Positions 32,142 through 41,716 of a stretch of 64,000 nucleotides of DNA are shown here, in pieces (positions within the stretch are counted from its first letter, which is position 1; each line of letters begins with the position of its first letter). The position numbers and the translations under genes were made by a program. The notes beneath the pieces are model-generated. The model worked only from the letters and a program-made list of their open reading frames with translations. It searched no databases and was not told where the DNA came from. Source of the stretch: an uncultured Eubacteriales bacterium (lineage in GTDB: Bacteria; Bacillota; Clostridia; Oscillospirales; Oscillospiraceae); assembly GCA_959602365.1 (NCBI GenBank), contig CAUGSS010000003.1, forward strand, positions 1 to 64,000. The letters run 5' to 3'.

Positions 32142-32512
32142 GCAGCCCGACAACGCTTTTGGGGCGCTGGGGCGAAGCACAGGTGGCAGAATACCTGCAT
32201 AAGAAGGGATACCGCCTGATTGCCTCGGGATACCGGTGCCGGCTGGGGGAGATCGACCTGATTGCCCGGAAGGGAAAAGAGCTGGCTTTTGTAGAAGTCA
32301 AGCTGCGCCGGGATGCCAGGTTTGCTGCCGCCCGGGAACAGGTTACCCCGGCCAAGCAGCGGCGCATTGTGGCTGCCGCTCAGTTTTTCCTGGCGGAGCA
32401 CCCGGAGTGCGGTGAATACCGGTGCCGCTTTGATGTGGCGGAGGTCTATGCTCCGGAGGGGGTTCAGACCCAGCGCCCGGACATCCGCTATTATGAACAT
32501 GCCTTTTGGTGA
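32138..32512 (+). CDS. YraN family (UPF0102) putative endonuclease
   Basis: A 124-residue protein with the family core GRWGEAQVAEYL...GYRLIASGYRCRLGEIDLIA.....FVEVK.R, which contains the restriction-endonuclease-like D/ExK motif (EIDLIA, EVK). YraN proteins are linked by fold to nucleases or Holliday-junction resolvases, without a proven reaction. It follows rnhB with an ATGA overlap as in many bacteria. Confidence 0.9.
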   Translation: MSSPTTLLGRWGEAQVAEYLHKKGYRLIASGYRCRLGEIDLIARKGKELAFVEVKLRRDARFAAAREQVTPAKQRRIVAAAQFFLAEHPECGEYRCRFDVAEVYAPEGVQTQRPDIRYYEHAFW

Positions 32513-32529
32513 GCAAGGAGGCCGCTTCC

Positions 32530-33462
32530 GTGAATGTGCCCTATTTTGACGCCCACTGCGACACCATCAGCCGCATTGCCCGGCTGCCTGGGAGACACCT
32601 GGATGTACATACCGGACAGTGGGATTTGGAGCGTATGGCCGCTTTTTCGGGGCCCAAGGCCCAGTTCTTTGCGGCGTTTTCCCTGTGGGGCAGGCGCAGA
32701 GCGGCGGAGCGGCAGATTGCGCTGTTTCACCGGGAGTGCGCCCGCTGTTCCGACCGGGTGGCTCACTGCCGCACCGGGGCGGAGGCGGATCGGGCCATTG
32801 CTGCCAATCAGCTGTGCGCTTTCCTGTCCGTAGAGGGGGGAGAGCTGCTGGACTGCTCTCTGGAGCGGCTGCAGTGGGCTTTTGATCAGGGCGTCCGGGC
32901 GGTCAATCTGACCTGGAACCACGCCAACGCCCTGTCCGGCAGCCATATGGATGAGCCGGAGCGGGGGCTGAGTGAGCGGGGGAAGGCCTTTGTGCGCAAA
33001 ATGAACGAGCTGGGCATGCTGGTGGATGTGTCCCATCTCTCGGATGCGGGCTTTTGGGATGTGGCTGAATTGGCACAGCAGCCCTTTATGGCCAGCCATT
33101 CCAACAGCAGATCGGTGTTTTTTCACACAAGAAACTTGACCGATGCGCAATTTACTGCGATAATAAAGAAACATGGTATTGTGGGTCTGAATTGCTATGC
33201 AGCCTTTCTGGGCCAGGGAAACGTCACAAAGGACACCCTGTTGCGCCATCTGGAGCATTTCCTGGCTTTGGGCGGGGAGAAGACGGTGGCCCTGGGCGGC
33301 GACTGGGACGGTTGTTCCAAATTGCCTGAGGGGTTCTCAGGCGCCTGGAACTGGCTGGACTTCTACGAATACCTGTTGCAGAAGAACTACTCTGAGTCCC
33401 TGCTGCGGGACCTCTACTTCAACAATCTGATGAGGACAGTGAGAGCGGTATGTACTATTTGA
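32530..33462 (+). CDS. membrane dipeptidase family protein (peptidase M19)
   Basis: M19 enzymes are zinc dipeptidases related to renal dipeptidase. The 310 residues show the zinc ligands in FDAHCD (His9, Asp11), the bridging Glu in SVEGG, VDVSHLSD and ASHSNSR, then GLNCY and GGDWDGC. The start is GTG at 32530 with AAGGAGG eight bases upstream; TTG at 32506 would overlap yraN. There is no signal peptide, so it is probably cytoplasmic, cleaving dipeptides including D-amino acid ones. Its end overlaps thrC by 13 bases. Confidence 0.9.
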   Translation: MNVPYFDAHCDTISRIARLPGRHLDVHTGQWDLERMAAFSGPKAQFFAAFSLWGRRRAAERQIALFHRECARCSDRVAHCRTGAEADRAIAANQLCAFLSVEGGELLDCSLERLQWAFDQGVRAVNLTWNHANALSGSHMDEPERGLSERGKAFVRKMNELGMLVDVSHLSDAGFWDVAELAQQPFMASHSNSRSVFFHTRNLTDAQFTAIIKKHGIVGLNCYAAFLGQGNVTKDTLLRHLEHFLALGGEKTVALGGDWDGCSKLPEGFSGAWNWLDFYEYLLQKNYSESLLRDLYFNNLMRTVRAVCTI

Positions 33463-34937
33463 GCACCCGAGACAAAACCCTTCGTTTCACGCCGGCCCAG
33501 GCCATTGCCCAGGGCCTCTCCCGGGAGGGCGGTCTGTTCGTCCCGGAAGAAATTCCTCAGCTCCCGGAAACTGCCTGGGAACAGCTGCAGGAGATGACCT
33601 ATCAGCAGCGGGCGGCCTATGTGATGGGCTTCTATCTGGACGGCTTCAGCGGGGAAGAACTGGCCGGATTTGCCGCCAAAGCCTATGGGCCGGACAAGTT
33701 TGACACCCCCGCGGTGGCGCCGGTGCGGAAAGTGGATGAGCGCACCTACTGCCTGGAACTGTGGCACGGCCCCACCTGTGCCTTCAAAGATATGGCCTTG
33801 CAGATGCTGCCCCATCTGCTCACGGCCTCCATGGCAAAGAACCAGGAGCAGCGCACGGTATGCATTCTGGTAGCCACCTCCGGCGATACCGGCAAGGGTG
33901 CTCTGGAAGGGTTCCGGGACGTTCCCGGTACCCGGATCATGGTCTTCTATCCCAAGGATGGCGTTTCAGAGGTTCAGGAGCTTCAGATGCGCACCCAGGA
34001 GGGGGACAACGTAGGGGTCTGTGCCGTTGTGGGCAACTTTGACGACGCCCAGACCGGGGTCAAAAAGCTCTTTTCCGACGAGCATCTCCGGGAAGTGCTG
34101 GATCAGCGGGGGTATTTCTTCTCCTCCGCCAACTCCATCAACTGGGGACGGGTGCTGCCCCAGGTGGTCTATTACATCTCCTCCTATGCCGACCTTCTGA
34201 AATCCGGCGCTGTCCGGGCAGGGGAGAAGATCAATATCTGCGTCCCCACCGGCAACTTCGGCAATATTCTGGCCGCCTATTACGCTATGCGCATGGGGCT
34301 GCCGGTGAATCGGCTGATCTGTGCCTCCAACAGCAACAATGTGCTCACCGAGTTCCTTACGACCGGCGTGTACGACCGCAACAGGCCCTTCTACACCACG
34401 GTGTCCCCCTCCATGGACATTCTGATTTCCAGCAATTTGGAACGGCTGCTCTATGCCCTGTCCGGAGAGGATGACAAGCTGGTGGCCGGTTACATGACCC
34501 AGCTCGGCGCTGCCGGACGCTATGAGGTCAGCGGGAATATTCTGGAGCAGGTCAAGTCCCTCTTTGCCGCCGGCTTCGCCACTGAGGCGGAGACGGAAGA
34601 GACCATCGGCCGGATGTGGCGGGAAAAGGGATATCTGATCGACACCCACTCCGCTGTGGCCTTCCATGTGCTGGACCAGTACCGTCGGGAGACCGGAGAC
34701 TCCACGGTCTCTGTGGTGGCCTCCACCGCCAGCCCCTTCAAGTTCGGCGACGCGGTGCTCAAGGCCATCGGCGTTTCGGAAGTGAGCGGCGGCGTGGAAC
34801 TGCTGGATCAGCTCTCCGAGGCCAGCGGCATCCCTGCGCCGGCTCCGCTGGCCGCGCTCAAGCACAAGACGCCCCGTTTTGATCAGTGCGTGGATAAGGA
34901 GCGCATGGAGCAGGCGGTGCTGGATTTCCTGCGCTGA
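33450..34937 (+). CDS. thrC: threonine synthase
   Basis: ThrC turns O-phosphohomoserine into threonine with pyridoxal phosphate. The 495 residues belong to the long bacterial/fungal form: N-terminal YLSTRDK...GLSREGGLFVPE, the PLP lysine Lys113 in GPTCAFKDMALQ, the ATSGDTGKGALEGF block and FPTGNFGN-like VPTGNFGNILAAYYA. ATG lies inside the end of the dipeptidase gene. No other threonine genes are adjacent. Confidence 0.95.
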   Translation: MYYLSTRDKTLRFTPAQAIAQGLSREGGLFVPEEIPQLPETAWEQLQEMTYQQRAAYVMGFYLDGFSGEELAGFAAKAYGPDKFDTPAVAPVRKVDERTYCLELWHGPTCAFKDMALQMLPHLLTASMAKNQEQRTVCILVATSGDTGKGALEGFRDVPGTRIMVFYPKDGVSEVQELQMRTQEGDNVGVCAVVGNFDDAQTGVKKLFSDEHLREVLDQRGYFFSSANSINWGRVLPQVVYYISSYADLLKSGAVRAGEKINICVPTGNFGNILAAYYAMRMGLPVNRLICASNSNNVLTEFLTTGVYDRNRPFYTTVSPSMDILISSNLERLLYALSGEDDKLVAGYMTQLGAAGRYEVSGNILEQVKSLFAAGFATEAETEETIGRMWREKGYLIDTHSAVAFHVLDQYRRETGDSTVSVVASTASPFKFGDAVLKAIGVSEVSGGVELLDQLSEASGIPAPAPLAALKHKTPRFDQCVDKERMEQAVLDFLR

Positions 34938-34938
34938 T

Positions 34939-35628
34939 ATGGCCCTCTATGTATTGGGGGATCCCCATCTCTCCTTTCGCGCGCACAAGCCGATGGACGT
35001 CTTTGGGGGAGCCTGGGACGGATACGTGGACAAACTCCGGGCCGGGCTTTCCGTCCTCCGGGAAGAGGACACCATTGTGCTGGCCGGGGATATCTCCTGG
35101 GGTATGAGCCTGGAGGAGGCGGAGGAGGATTTTGCCTTCCTGAATTCTTTCCCCGGACGGAAACTGATTCTCAAAGGCAACCATGACTATTGGTGGACCA
35201 CCGCCAACAAGACGTATCAATTTTGGGCGGAGCGCGGTTTCACCACGCTGAATCTGCTCCACAACAACTGCTATGAGTATGGGGAATATGCGCTCTGCGG
35301 CACCCGGGGGTGGTTCTGGGAAGAGGATCAGAACGGCCACAACCAGAAGGTGTTCAACCGGGAGCTGCTGCGGCTGGAGGCCTCGCTGAAAGCGGCGGGA
35401 GAGCGGACGAGGCTGGCCTTTCTCCACTACCCGCCCCTCTATCAGGGCTATCGCTGCCAGGAGATCCTGGATCTGCTGGAGCGCTATCAGGTGAAGTCCT
35501 GCTATTATGGGCATCTTCACGGGGGCAGCCACCGCCTGGCGCTGGAAGGCGTACACGGAACCGTGGAGTATCACCTGGTCGCAGGGGATTATTTGGGCTT
35601 CCGCCCGTTAAAAATTTGTGAATCCTAA
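34939..35628 (+). CDS. calcineurin-like metallophosphoesterase
   Basis: A 229-residue protein with all dimetal phosphoesterase motifs: GDPHLSF near the N-terminus, GDISWG, KGNHDYWW, HYPP and GHLHGGSH. It starts at an ATG one base after the thrC stop. The substrate is unknown; such clostridial proteins are annotated only as phosphohydrolases. Open frame further upstream lies within thrC and is not part of the gene. Confidence 0.88.
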   Translation: MALYVLGDPHLSFRAHKPMDVFGGAWDGYVDKLRAGLSVLREEDTIVLAGDISWGMSLEEAEEDFAFLNSFPGRKLILKGNHDYWWTTANKTYQFWAERGFTTLNLLHNNCYEYGEYALCGTRGWFWEEDQNGHNQKVFNRELLRLEASLKAAGERTRLAFLHYPPLYQGYRCQEILDLLERYQVKSCYYGHLHGGSHRLALEGVHGTVEYHLVAGDYLGFRPLKICES

Positions 35629-35637
35629 AAAAAAGAC

Positions 35638-35666
35638 TGGTATTTTCTGCGCTATTCTGATAGAAT
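35638..35666 (+). promoter_or_regulatory. promoter of tig
   Basis: Extended -10 TGA-TAGAAT (35658-35666) with a poor -35 (TGGTAT, 35638-35643) at 17 bases, 73 bases before the gene. Confidence 0.5.
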
Positions 35667-35738
35667 AGCCACGATATTGCGAATACAATGTAAAATGTTT
35701 ATTTTGTCCCCACGGGGGCATCTAGGAGGAAGAAACCA

Positions 35739-37106
35739 ATGAACCTGAAGAACGTGGAAAAGAAAGAAAAGAACACCGCTGTACTGACCGTCGAGGTGGG
35801 TGCCGAAGAATTTGACGCCGCCGTCGAGAAGGTCTACCGCAAGAATAGAAGTGTGATCTCCCTGCCCGGCTTCCGGAAGGGCAAGGCCCCCCGCAAGCTG
35901 GTGGAGCAGATGTATGGTGCCGACGTGTTCTATGAGGATGCGGTCAACGATCTGTATCCCGTGGCCCTGACCGAGGCGGTCAAGGAGTCCGGCCTGGATA
36001 TGGTGGGCTATCCCTCCGTGGAGATGCAGTCCCTGGGCAAGGAGGGCTTCACCTTCACCGCCACCATCGCCCTGCGCCCCGTGCCTGTGCTGGGCGAGTA
36101 CAAGGGCATCGAGGCCCCCAAGGCTGAGGTCACCATCACCGCTGAGGACATCGACAACGAGATGAAGCCCCTGATCACCCGGGCCACCCGCCAGGTTGCT
36201 GTGGAGCGTCCCGCCCAGAACGGCGACACTGTGGTCATCGACTTCGAGGGCTTCAAGGATGGTGTCGCCTTTGAGGGCGGCAAGGCCGAGCAGTATCCCC
36301 TGGAGCTGGGCTCCGGTTCCTTCATCCCCGGCTTTGAGGATCAGCTGGTGGGCGCCTCCGCTGGCGAGGAGAAGGACGTCAACGTCACCTTCCCCGAGGA
36401 TTACGGCGCTGCCGACCTGGCTGGCGCCGCTGTGGTGTTCAAGGTCAAGGTTCATGAGGTCAAGGAGTCCCAGGTGCCCACGCTGGACGACGAGTTTGCC
36501 AAGGACGTCTCTGAGTTTGAGACCCTGGACGAGCTGAAGGCCGATCTGGAGAAGAAGCTGCGCACCCGCCGGGAGGAGACCGCTCAGCGGGACTTTGAGA
36601 CTGCGGTGCTCACCAAGCTGATTGAGGCCACCGAGATGGAAGTGCCCGATGCCATGGTGGAGTACGAGGCGGACCGCATCATCGAGGACTATGAGCAGCG
36701 CATGCAGGGGGCTGGCTTCACCTTCGACCAGTACCTGCAGATGATGGGCACCAACCGTGCCGAGTTCCGGGAGAACGCCAAGGTCGCCGCGCTGCGCCAG
36801 ATCCAGGGCGATCTGATCTTTGCCGCGGTTGCCGAGGCCGAGCACCTGGAGCCCACCGCTGAGGACATCGACAAAGAGTATGAGGACTTGGCCGAGCAGT
36901 ACAATATGGATGTGGACACGGTCAAAAAGGCGGTCCCCCAGGAGGAGATTGTGCGCCAGCTGAAGGGCACCATGGCCTCCAAGTTCGTCTATGAGGCCGC
37001 TGTGCCCACCGCTCCTGTCGTGGAGGAAACCGCGGCTGAAGAGGCTCCCGCAGCTGAGGCTTCTGCCGAGGCCCCTGCGGAGGATACACCTGCTGAAGCA
37101 GAGTAA
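35739..37106 (+). CDS. tig: trigger factor
   Basis: Trigger factor is the ribosome-bound chaperone and peptidyl-prolyl isomerase that meets nascent chains. The 455 residues have the N-terminal ribosome-docking motif GFRKGKAP (44-51), an FKBP domain (about 160-245; DTVVIDFEGFKDGVAFEGG, GSGSFIPGFEDQLVG) and the helical C-terminal arms. The last 30 residues are Ala/Glu/Pro-rich and probably disordered. GGAGGAAG precedes the ATG. Codon use indicates high expression. clpP and clpX follow, the common order in bacteria. Confidence 0.96.
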   Translation: MNLKNVEKKEKNTAVLTVEVGAEEFDAAVEKVYRKNRSVISLPGFRKGKAPRKLVEQMYGADVFYEDAVNDLYPVALTEAVKESGLDMVGYPSVEMQSLGKEGFTFTATIALRPVPVLGEYKGIEAPKAEVTITAEDIDNEMKPLITRATRQVAVERPAQNGDTVVIDFEGFKDGVAFEGGKAEQYPLELGSGSFIPGFEDQLVGASAGEEKDVNVTFPEDYGAADLAGAAVVFKVKVHEVKESQVPTLDDEFAKDVSEFETLDELKADLEKKLRTRREETAQRDFETAVLTKLIEATEMEVPDAMVEYEADRIIEDYEQRMQGAGFTFDQYLQMMGTNRAEFRENAKVAALRQIQGDLIFAAVAEAEHLEPTAEDIDKEYEDLAEQYNMDVDTVKKAVPQEEIVRQLKGTMASKFVYEAAVPTAPVVEETAAEEAPAAEASAEAPAEDTPAEAE

Positions 37107-37121
37107 TTGAATTTCTCACAG

Positions 37122-37153
37122 GTATATCCTTCCATCCGGAAGGATATACTTTT
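37122..37153 (+). terminator. terminator between tig and clpP
   Basis: Perfect 12-bp stem 37122-37133 / 37138-37149, ATCC loop, then TTTT. It may end tig transcripts or attenuate read-through into clpP. Confidence 0.75.
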
Positions 37154-37201
37154 AGCGGCCATTCCCAAGACAACCAGTCCCAATGAAAAAGGAGTATGAA
37201 A

Positions 37202-37783
37202 ATGAGTTTAGTCCCCTATGTTGTCCAGCAGACCAGCCGTGGCGAGCGCTCCTATGACATTTTTTCCCGTCTGTTAGACGACCGTATCATCTTCCTGTCT
37301 GAGGAGGTCAACGATACCACTGCCAGCCTGGTGGTGGCCCAGATGCTCTATCTGGAGGCCAAAGATCCGGACAAGGACATTCAGTTCTATATCAACAGCC
37401 CCGGTGGCTCCGTCACTGCCGGTATGGCCATCTACGACACGATGCAGTACATCAAGTGCGACGTGTCCACCATCTGCATCGGCATGGCCGCCAGCATGGG
37501 TGCGTTCCTGCTCTCCTCTGGCACCAAGGGCAAGCGGATTGCGCTGCCCAACGCAGAGGTCATGATCCATCAGCCCTCCGCCGGCACCCAGGGCAAGGTC
37601 ACCGATATGGAGATTGATGTGGAGCATGTGCTGCGCATCAAGCGCCATCTGAATGAACTGCTGGCCCAGAATACCGGCAAACCTGTGGAACAGGTGGCGG
37701 CCGACACCGAGCGGGATCACTGGCTCACTGCGGAGGAGGCTAAGGAGTATGGCCTGATTGACCAGGTCTACTATCAGCGCTGA
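37202..37783 (+). CDS. clpP: ATP-dependent Clp protease proteolytic subunit
   Basis: ClpP forms the 14-mer peptidase chamber used by ClpX and other unfoldases. The catalytic triad is Ser98 (GMAASMGAF), His123 (MIHQP) and Asp172 (ERDHW), and the N-terminal LVPYVVQQTSRGERSYDIFSRLL is typical. The ATG at 37202 lies seven bases after AAGGAG; the in-frame ATG at 37196 is too near the ribosome site. 193 residues. clpX follows after 64 bases. Confidence 0.97.
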   Translation: MSLVPYVVQQTSRGERSYDIFSRLLDDRIIFLSEEVNDTTASLVVAQMLYLEAKDPDKDIQFYINSPGGSVTAGMAIYDTMQYIKCDVSTICIGMAASMGAFLLSSGTKGKRIALPNAEVMIHQPSAGTQGKVTDMEIDVEHVLRIKRHLNELLAQNTGKPVEQVAADTERDHWLTAEEAKEYGLIDQVYYQR

Positions 37784-37847
37784 TGCACTCTGAAAAGCCG
37801 ATTTTGCATCCGGCCTGCGTCAAATTAATTTAAGAGGAATAGAATTC

Positions 37848-39170
37848 ATGGCGAAAAACGACGATATCAACAAAAAGAGCATCCGCTGCTCCTTCTGCGG
37901 CAAGCATCAGGATCAGGTCAGCCGGATCATTGCCGGCCCCGGAGCCTATATCTGCAACGAGTGCGTCGCCCTTTGCAACAGCATTCTGGATGACGGGGAA
38001 TATGAGGACCACCTGACTGAAGAGGACATCCCCGAGGAGATCCCCACCCCCGCGGAGATCAAAGAGGTGCTGGATCAGTATATCATCGGGCAGGACCGCA
38101 CAAAAGTCGCGCTGTCCGTGGCGGTATATAATCACTATAAGCGCATCTATTTCGGCGGTGGCGATGATGTGGAGCTCCAGAAGAGCAACATCCTTCTGGT
38201 GGGTCCCACCGGCTGCGGCAAGACCCTCTTTGCCCAGACGTTGGCCAAGATCCTGAATGTTCCCTTTGCTATTGCCGATGCCACCACCTTGACCGAGGCG
38301 GGCTATGTGGGTGACGACGTGGAAAATATCCTGCTCCGGCTGGTTCAGGCCGCAGATTATGACGTGGAGCTGGCGGAACGGGGCATCATCTATATCGACG
38401 AGATCGACAAGATTGCCCGCAAGAGCGAAAATACCTCCATCACCCGGGATGTCTCCGGCGAGGGCGTGCAGCAGGCGTTGCTGAAAATTCTGGAGGGCAC
38501 TGTGGCCAACGTTCCGCCTCAGGGCGGGCGCAAGCACCCCCACCAGGAGTTTATCCAGGTCAATACAAAGAATATTTTGTTCATCTGCGGCGGCGCCTTT
38601 GCAGGCATTGAGAAGCTGATCGAGGACCGGCAGGACCGGAAGGCCATCGGCTTTGGCGCGGTGATCCAGCGCAAGGAGGAAAAGCAGAAGGACACCATCC
38701 TGCGGGATCTCCAGCCCCACGATCTGATCAAATATGGCCTGATTCCGGAGCTGGTGGGCCGCCTGCCGGTGGAGGCCACGCTGGATCCGCTGGATCGGGA
38801 TCAGCTGGTGCAGATTTTGACCGAACCCAAGAATGCCCTGGTCAAGCAGTATATCAAGCTGCTGGAGTATGACCGGGTGGAGCTCACCTTTGAGCGCGGC
38901 GCCCTGGAGGCTGCCGCCGATGAAGCTCTGGAACGGGAGATGGGTGCCCGCGGCCTGCGGGCAGTGTTGGAGAAATGCATGACTCAGATCATGTATGAAA
39001 TCCCCTCCGATCCTGCGGTCTGCAAAGTGACCATTACCGAGGACTGCGTGAAGAACGGTGCGCCTCCTCTGGTGGAGCGGGATCCGGAGCGGCTGGATCG
39101 CCCCTTCCGGTTGGGCGCGGCCGCCCTGCGGGAGGCCAAAAGCCAGAGCGCGGAGAGCAGCGCGTCTTGA
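37848..39170 (+). CDS. clpX: ATP-dependent Clp protease ATP-binding subunit ClpX
   Basis: ClpX unfolds tagged proteins and feeds them to ClpP. The 440 residues show the N-terminal zinc domain (Cys14, Cys17, Cys36, Cys39), Walker A GPTGCGKT (119-126), Walker B IIYIDEIDK, the pore-loop GYVGDD and the ClpP-binding IGFGA loop. AAGAGGAA precedes the ATG. Final residues are Ala/Ser-rich. Confidence 0.97.
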   Translation: MAKNDDINKKSIRCSFCGKHQDQVSRIIAGPGAYICNECVALCNSILDDGEYEDHLTEEDIPEEIPTPAEIKEVLDQYIIGQDRTKVALSVAVYNHYKRIYFGGGDDVELQKSNILLVGPTGCGKTLFAQTLAKILNVPFAIADATTLTEAGYVGDDVENILLRLVQAADYDVELAERGIIYIDEIDKIARKSENTSITRDVSGEGVQQALLKILEGTVANVPPQGGRKHPHQEFIQVNTKNILFICGGAFAGIEKLIEDRQDRKAIGFGAVIQRKEEKQKDTILRDLQPHDLIKYGLIPELVGRLPVEATLDPLDRDQLVQILTEPKNALVKQYIKLLEYDRVELTFERGALEAAADEALEREMGARGLRAVLEKCMTQIMYEIPSDPAVCKVTITEDCVKNGAPPLVERDPERLDRPFRLGAAALREAKSQSAESSAS

Positions 39171-39179
39171 TCGTATAAC

Positions 39180-39219
39180 AATGGGGTGCAGAGGGGTTCC
39201 GTTCTGCGCCCCATTCTGT
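39180..39219 (+). terminator. hairpin between clpX and lon
   Basis: A 13-bp stem with one G-T pair (39180-39192 / 39203-39215) 10 bases after clpX, followed by CTGTTTTA. The weak T-run suggests partial termination or a boundary for RNA processing before lon. Confidence 0.55.
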
Positions 39220-39245
39220 TTTACAGCCAAAAAGTGAGGAAAAAC

Positions 39246-41702
39246 ATGTTAGATTCTATGGAAACGACCAATTCTGTCCCTGTAGTTACGATGCCGGCCA
39301 TGGCACTGCGGGGAATCACGGTTTTCCCCAGCATGACGCTTCACTTTGAAGTGGAGCGGGAGCCCTCCATGCGGGCGCTGGAACAGGCGATGGAGCGGGG
39401 AAAACGTATCTTCCTGGTCACCCAGCGGGATATCAGCCAAGAGCAGGTGGACCAGGACGATCTCTATGAGATCGGCTGCGTCTCCGTGGTAAAGCAGGTG
39501 CTCCGCCTGCCCGGGGACAACGCCCGGGTCATGGTGGAAGGCCTTTCCCGGGGACGGCTTCACCGCCTGGTGCAGCGCAAGCCCTATCTCACAGCAGAGG
39601 TGGAGCTCCTGACCGAGGAGGCTGCCGGCAGCCGGAATCATGTCCGAGCCGAAGCGCTGCTCAGGACGGCCTATGAGCTGTTTCAGCGTTATGCAGAGAC
39701 CAGCGGGAAAGTTACCGGCGATTTGGTGCTGGAGGTACTGGCCGCCCGGGATCCCGGCTGGCTGGCCGATGATATCGTCCAGAGCATTCCCCTGCGATAT
39801 GAGGACAAGCAGACCATTCTGGAGGAGCTGGACCCCTGCCAGCGGCTGAACAAGGTCAACCGCATCCTGCGTCAGGAGATCCAGATCATGCAGTACGATC
39901 AGGAACTGCAGTCCAAGGTGCGCGAGCGGGTCAATGACTCCCAGAAGGAGTATTATCTTCGGGAGCAGCTCAAGCTCATCCAGGAGGAGCTGGGAGAAGG
40001 CGACGGCGACGACGAAATCCACGAGTATGCCCAGAAAATCGCCCAGGCCGATCTGCCGGAAGAGGTGGCGGAAAAGCTGAATAAAGAGCTGGGCCGGATG
40101 GCAAAGCAGCCCTTCGGCTCGGCGGAGGCCGCCGTGCTGCGCAACTATCTGGATGTCTGCCTGGAGCTGCCCTGGAAAGTGAAGACCAAGGAGCGGGTGA
40201 ACCTCACCCAGGCCCGTAAAATCCTGGATGTGGACCACTATGGTATGGATAAAGTCAAACAGCGTATTCTGGAGTTCCTGGCCGTCAAGAAGATGGCTCC
40301 GGAGCTGAAGGGACAGATTATCTGCCTGGTGGGACCTCCGGGCGTGGGCAAGACATCCATTGCCGCCTCCGTGGCCAAAGCGCTGAACCGCAAGATGGCC
40401 CGGGTTTCTTTGGGCGGAGTGCGGGACGAGGCAGAGATCCGGGGCCATCGCAAGACCTATATCGGGGCTATGCCCGGCCGCATCATCAACGCGGTCAACA
40501 CGGCCGGCTCATCCAACCCCCTGATCCTGCTGGATGAGGTGGACAAGCTGGGCAGCGACTACCGGGGCGATCCCTCTGCCGCGCTGCTGGAGGTGCTGGA
40601 TGCGGAACAGAACGCCACATTCCGTGACCATTTTGTCGAGATGCCCTTTGACCTCTCCGACGTGCTGTTCATCACCACCTGCAATACCCTGGATACCGTG
40701 CCTCGGCCTCTGTTGGACCGTATGGAGGTCATCGAGGTGTCCAGTTACACCGATGAGGAGAAGCTGCAGATTGCCCGCCGGCACCTGCTGCCCCGGGAGA
40801 TGAAGCGCCATGGCCTGACCGGCGCTCAGCTCCGGGTTACCGATGGCGCCCTGCGGGAGCTGATTGTGGGTTACACCAAGGAGTCCGGTGTGCGTCAGTT
40901 GGAACGGGAGCTGGCAGCGCTTTGCCGGAAAGCGGCTATGGCGATCGCCAGTGGAGAGCACAAGCGGGTCAGTGTCAATGGCGACAATCTGGAATCCCTG
41001 TTGGGCGTAGTGAAGTATCATCCCGAGAAGCTGGAACTGGAGCCCCAGGTGGGCCTGGTGAACGGCCTGGCCTGGACCAGCGTGGGCGGCGAGCTGCTGG
41101 AGGTGGAAGTCAGCGTCATGGAGGGCACGGGCAAAATTTTGCCCACAGGCAACCTGGGAGACGTGATGAAAGAGTCCTGCCAGGCGGCCATCTCCTATAT
41201 CCGTTCCAACGCCAGACAACTGGGGGTGGATCCCTCGTTTTATCAGAACCGGGATATTCACATTCATTTCCCCGAGGGCGCGGTGCCCAAGGACGGCCCT
41301 TCCGCCGGAATTGCAATTACTACGGCCATTGTCTCCGCCTTGACCGGGGCTCCGGTGCGCCGGGATGTGGCCATGACCGGGGAGATTACCATCCGTGGCC
41401 GGGTACTGCCCATCGGCGGTCTGCGGGAAAAGACCATGGCTGCCTTCCGCAACGGCATCCACACGGTGATCATTCCGGAAGAGAATCGCAAAGACTTGGA
41501 GGAGATTGACCAGACCGTGCGTCAGGGGCTGCATTTTCTCACTGTTTCCAAGGCGGCAGAAGTGCTGGCAGAGGCACTGCTCCCCGTGGAAGAGAGTGAG
41601 GCGGAGACCAAAGAGGCAAAGTCGGAAATGAGTGGTGAGGATACGGTTCTGCTCCCGCCACGCGGCACTCAGGAGGCAGGCCGTACCCATATCTCCCAAT
41701 GA
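39246..41702 (+). CDS. lon: ATP-dependent protease Lon
   Basis: Lon degrades misfolded and regulatory proteins. The 818 residues contain the N-terminal substrate domain, a coiled coil, AAA+ motifs GPPGVGKTSIA and ILLDEVDKLG, and the C-terminal protease domain with catalytic Ser in PKDGPSAG and Lys in GGLREKTMAA. The ATG at 39246 with GAGGA five bases before fits family N-termini (LDS...PVVTMPAMALRGITVFP). A Glu/Thr-rich tail follows the protease domain. Its stop overlaps an ATG just before engB. Confidence 0.97.
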   Translation: MLDSMETTNSVPVVTMPAMALRGITVFPSMTLHFEVEREPSMRALEQAMERGKRIFLVTQRDISQEQVDQDDLYEIGCVSVVKQVLRLPGDNARVMVEGLSRGRLHRLVQRKPYLTAEVELLTEEAAGSRNHVRAEALLRTAYELFQRYAETSGKVTGDLVLEVLAARDPGWLADDIVQSIPLRYEDKQTILEELDPCQRLNKVNRILRQEIQIMQYDQELQSKVRERVNDSQKEYYLREQLKLIQEELGEGDGDDEIHEYAQKIAQADLPEEVAEKLNKELGRMAKQPFGSAEAAVLRNYLDVCLELPWKVKTKERVNLTQARKILDVDHYGMDKVKQRILEFLAVKKMAPELKGQIICLVGPPGVGKTSIAASVAKALNRKMARVSLGGVRDEAEIRGHRKTYIGAMPGRIINAVNTAGSSNPLILLDEVDKLGSDYRGDPSAALLEVLDAEQNATFRDHFVEMPFDLSDVLFITTCNTLDTVPRPLLDRMEVIEVSSYTDEEKLQIARRHLLPREMKRHGLTGAQLRVTDGALRELIVGYTKESGVRQLERELAALCRKAAMAIASGEHKRVSVNGDNLESLLGVVKYHPEKLELEPQVGLVNGLAWTSVGGELLEVEVSVMEGTGKILPTGNLGDVMKESCQAAISYIRSNARQLGVDPSFYQNRDIHIHFPEGAVPKDGPSAGIAITTAIVSALTGAPVRRDVAMTGEITIRGRVLPIGGLREKTMAAFRNGIHTVIIPEENRKDLEEIDQTVRQGLHFLTVSKAAEVLAEALLPVEESEAETKEAKSEMSGEDTVLLPPRGTQEAGRTHISQ

Positions 41703-41716
41703 ACGAGAGGGCACAT

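Noticed and set aside
37830..39230. 466-codon minus-strand open frame across clpX
   Set aside because: Antisense to clpX in GC-rich sequence, where long shadow frames are expected.
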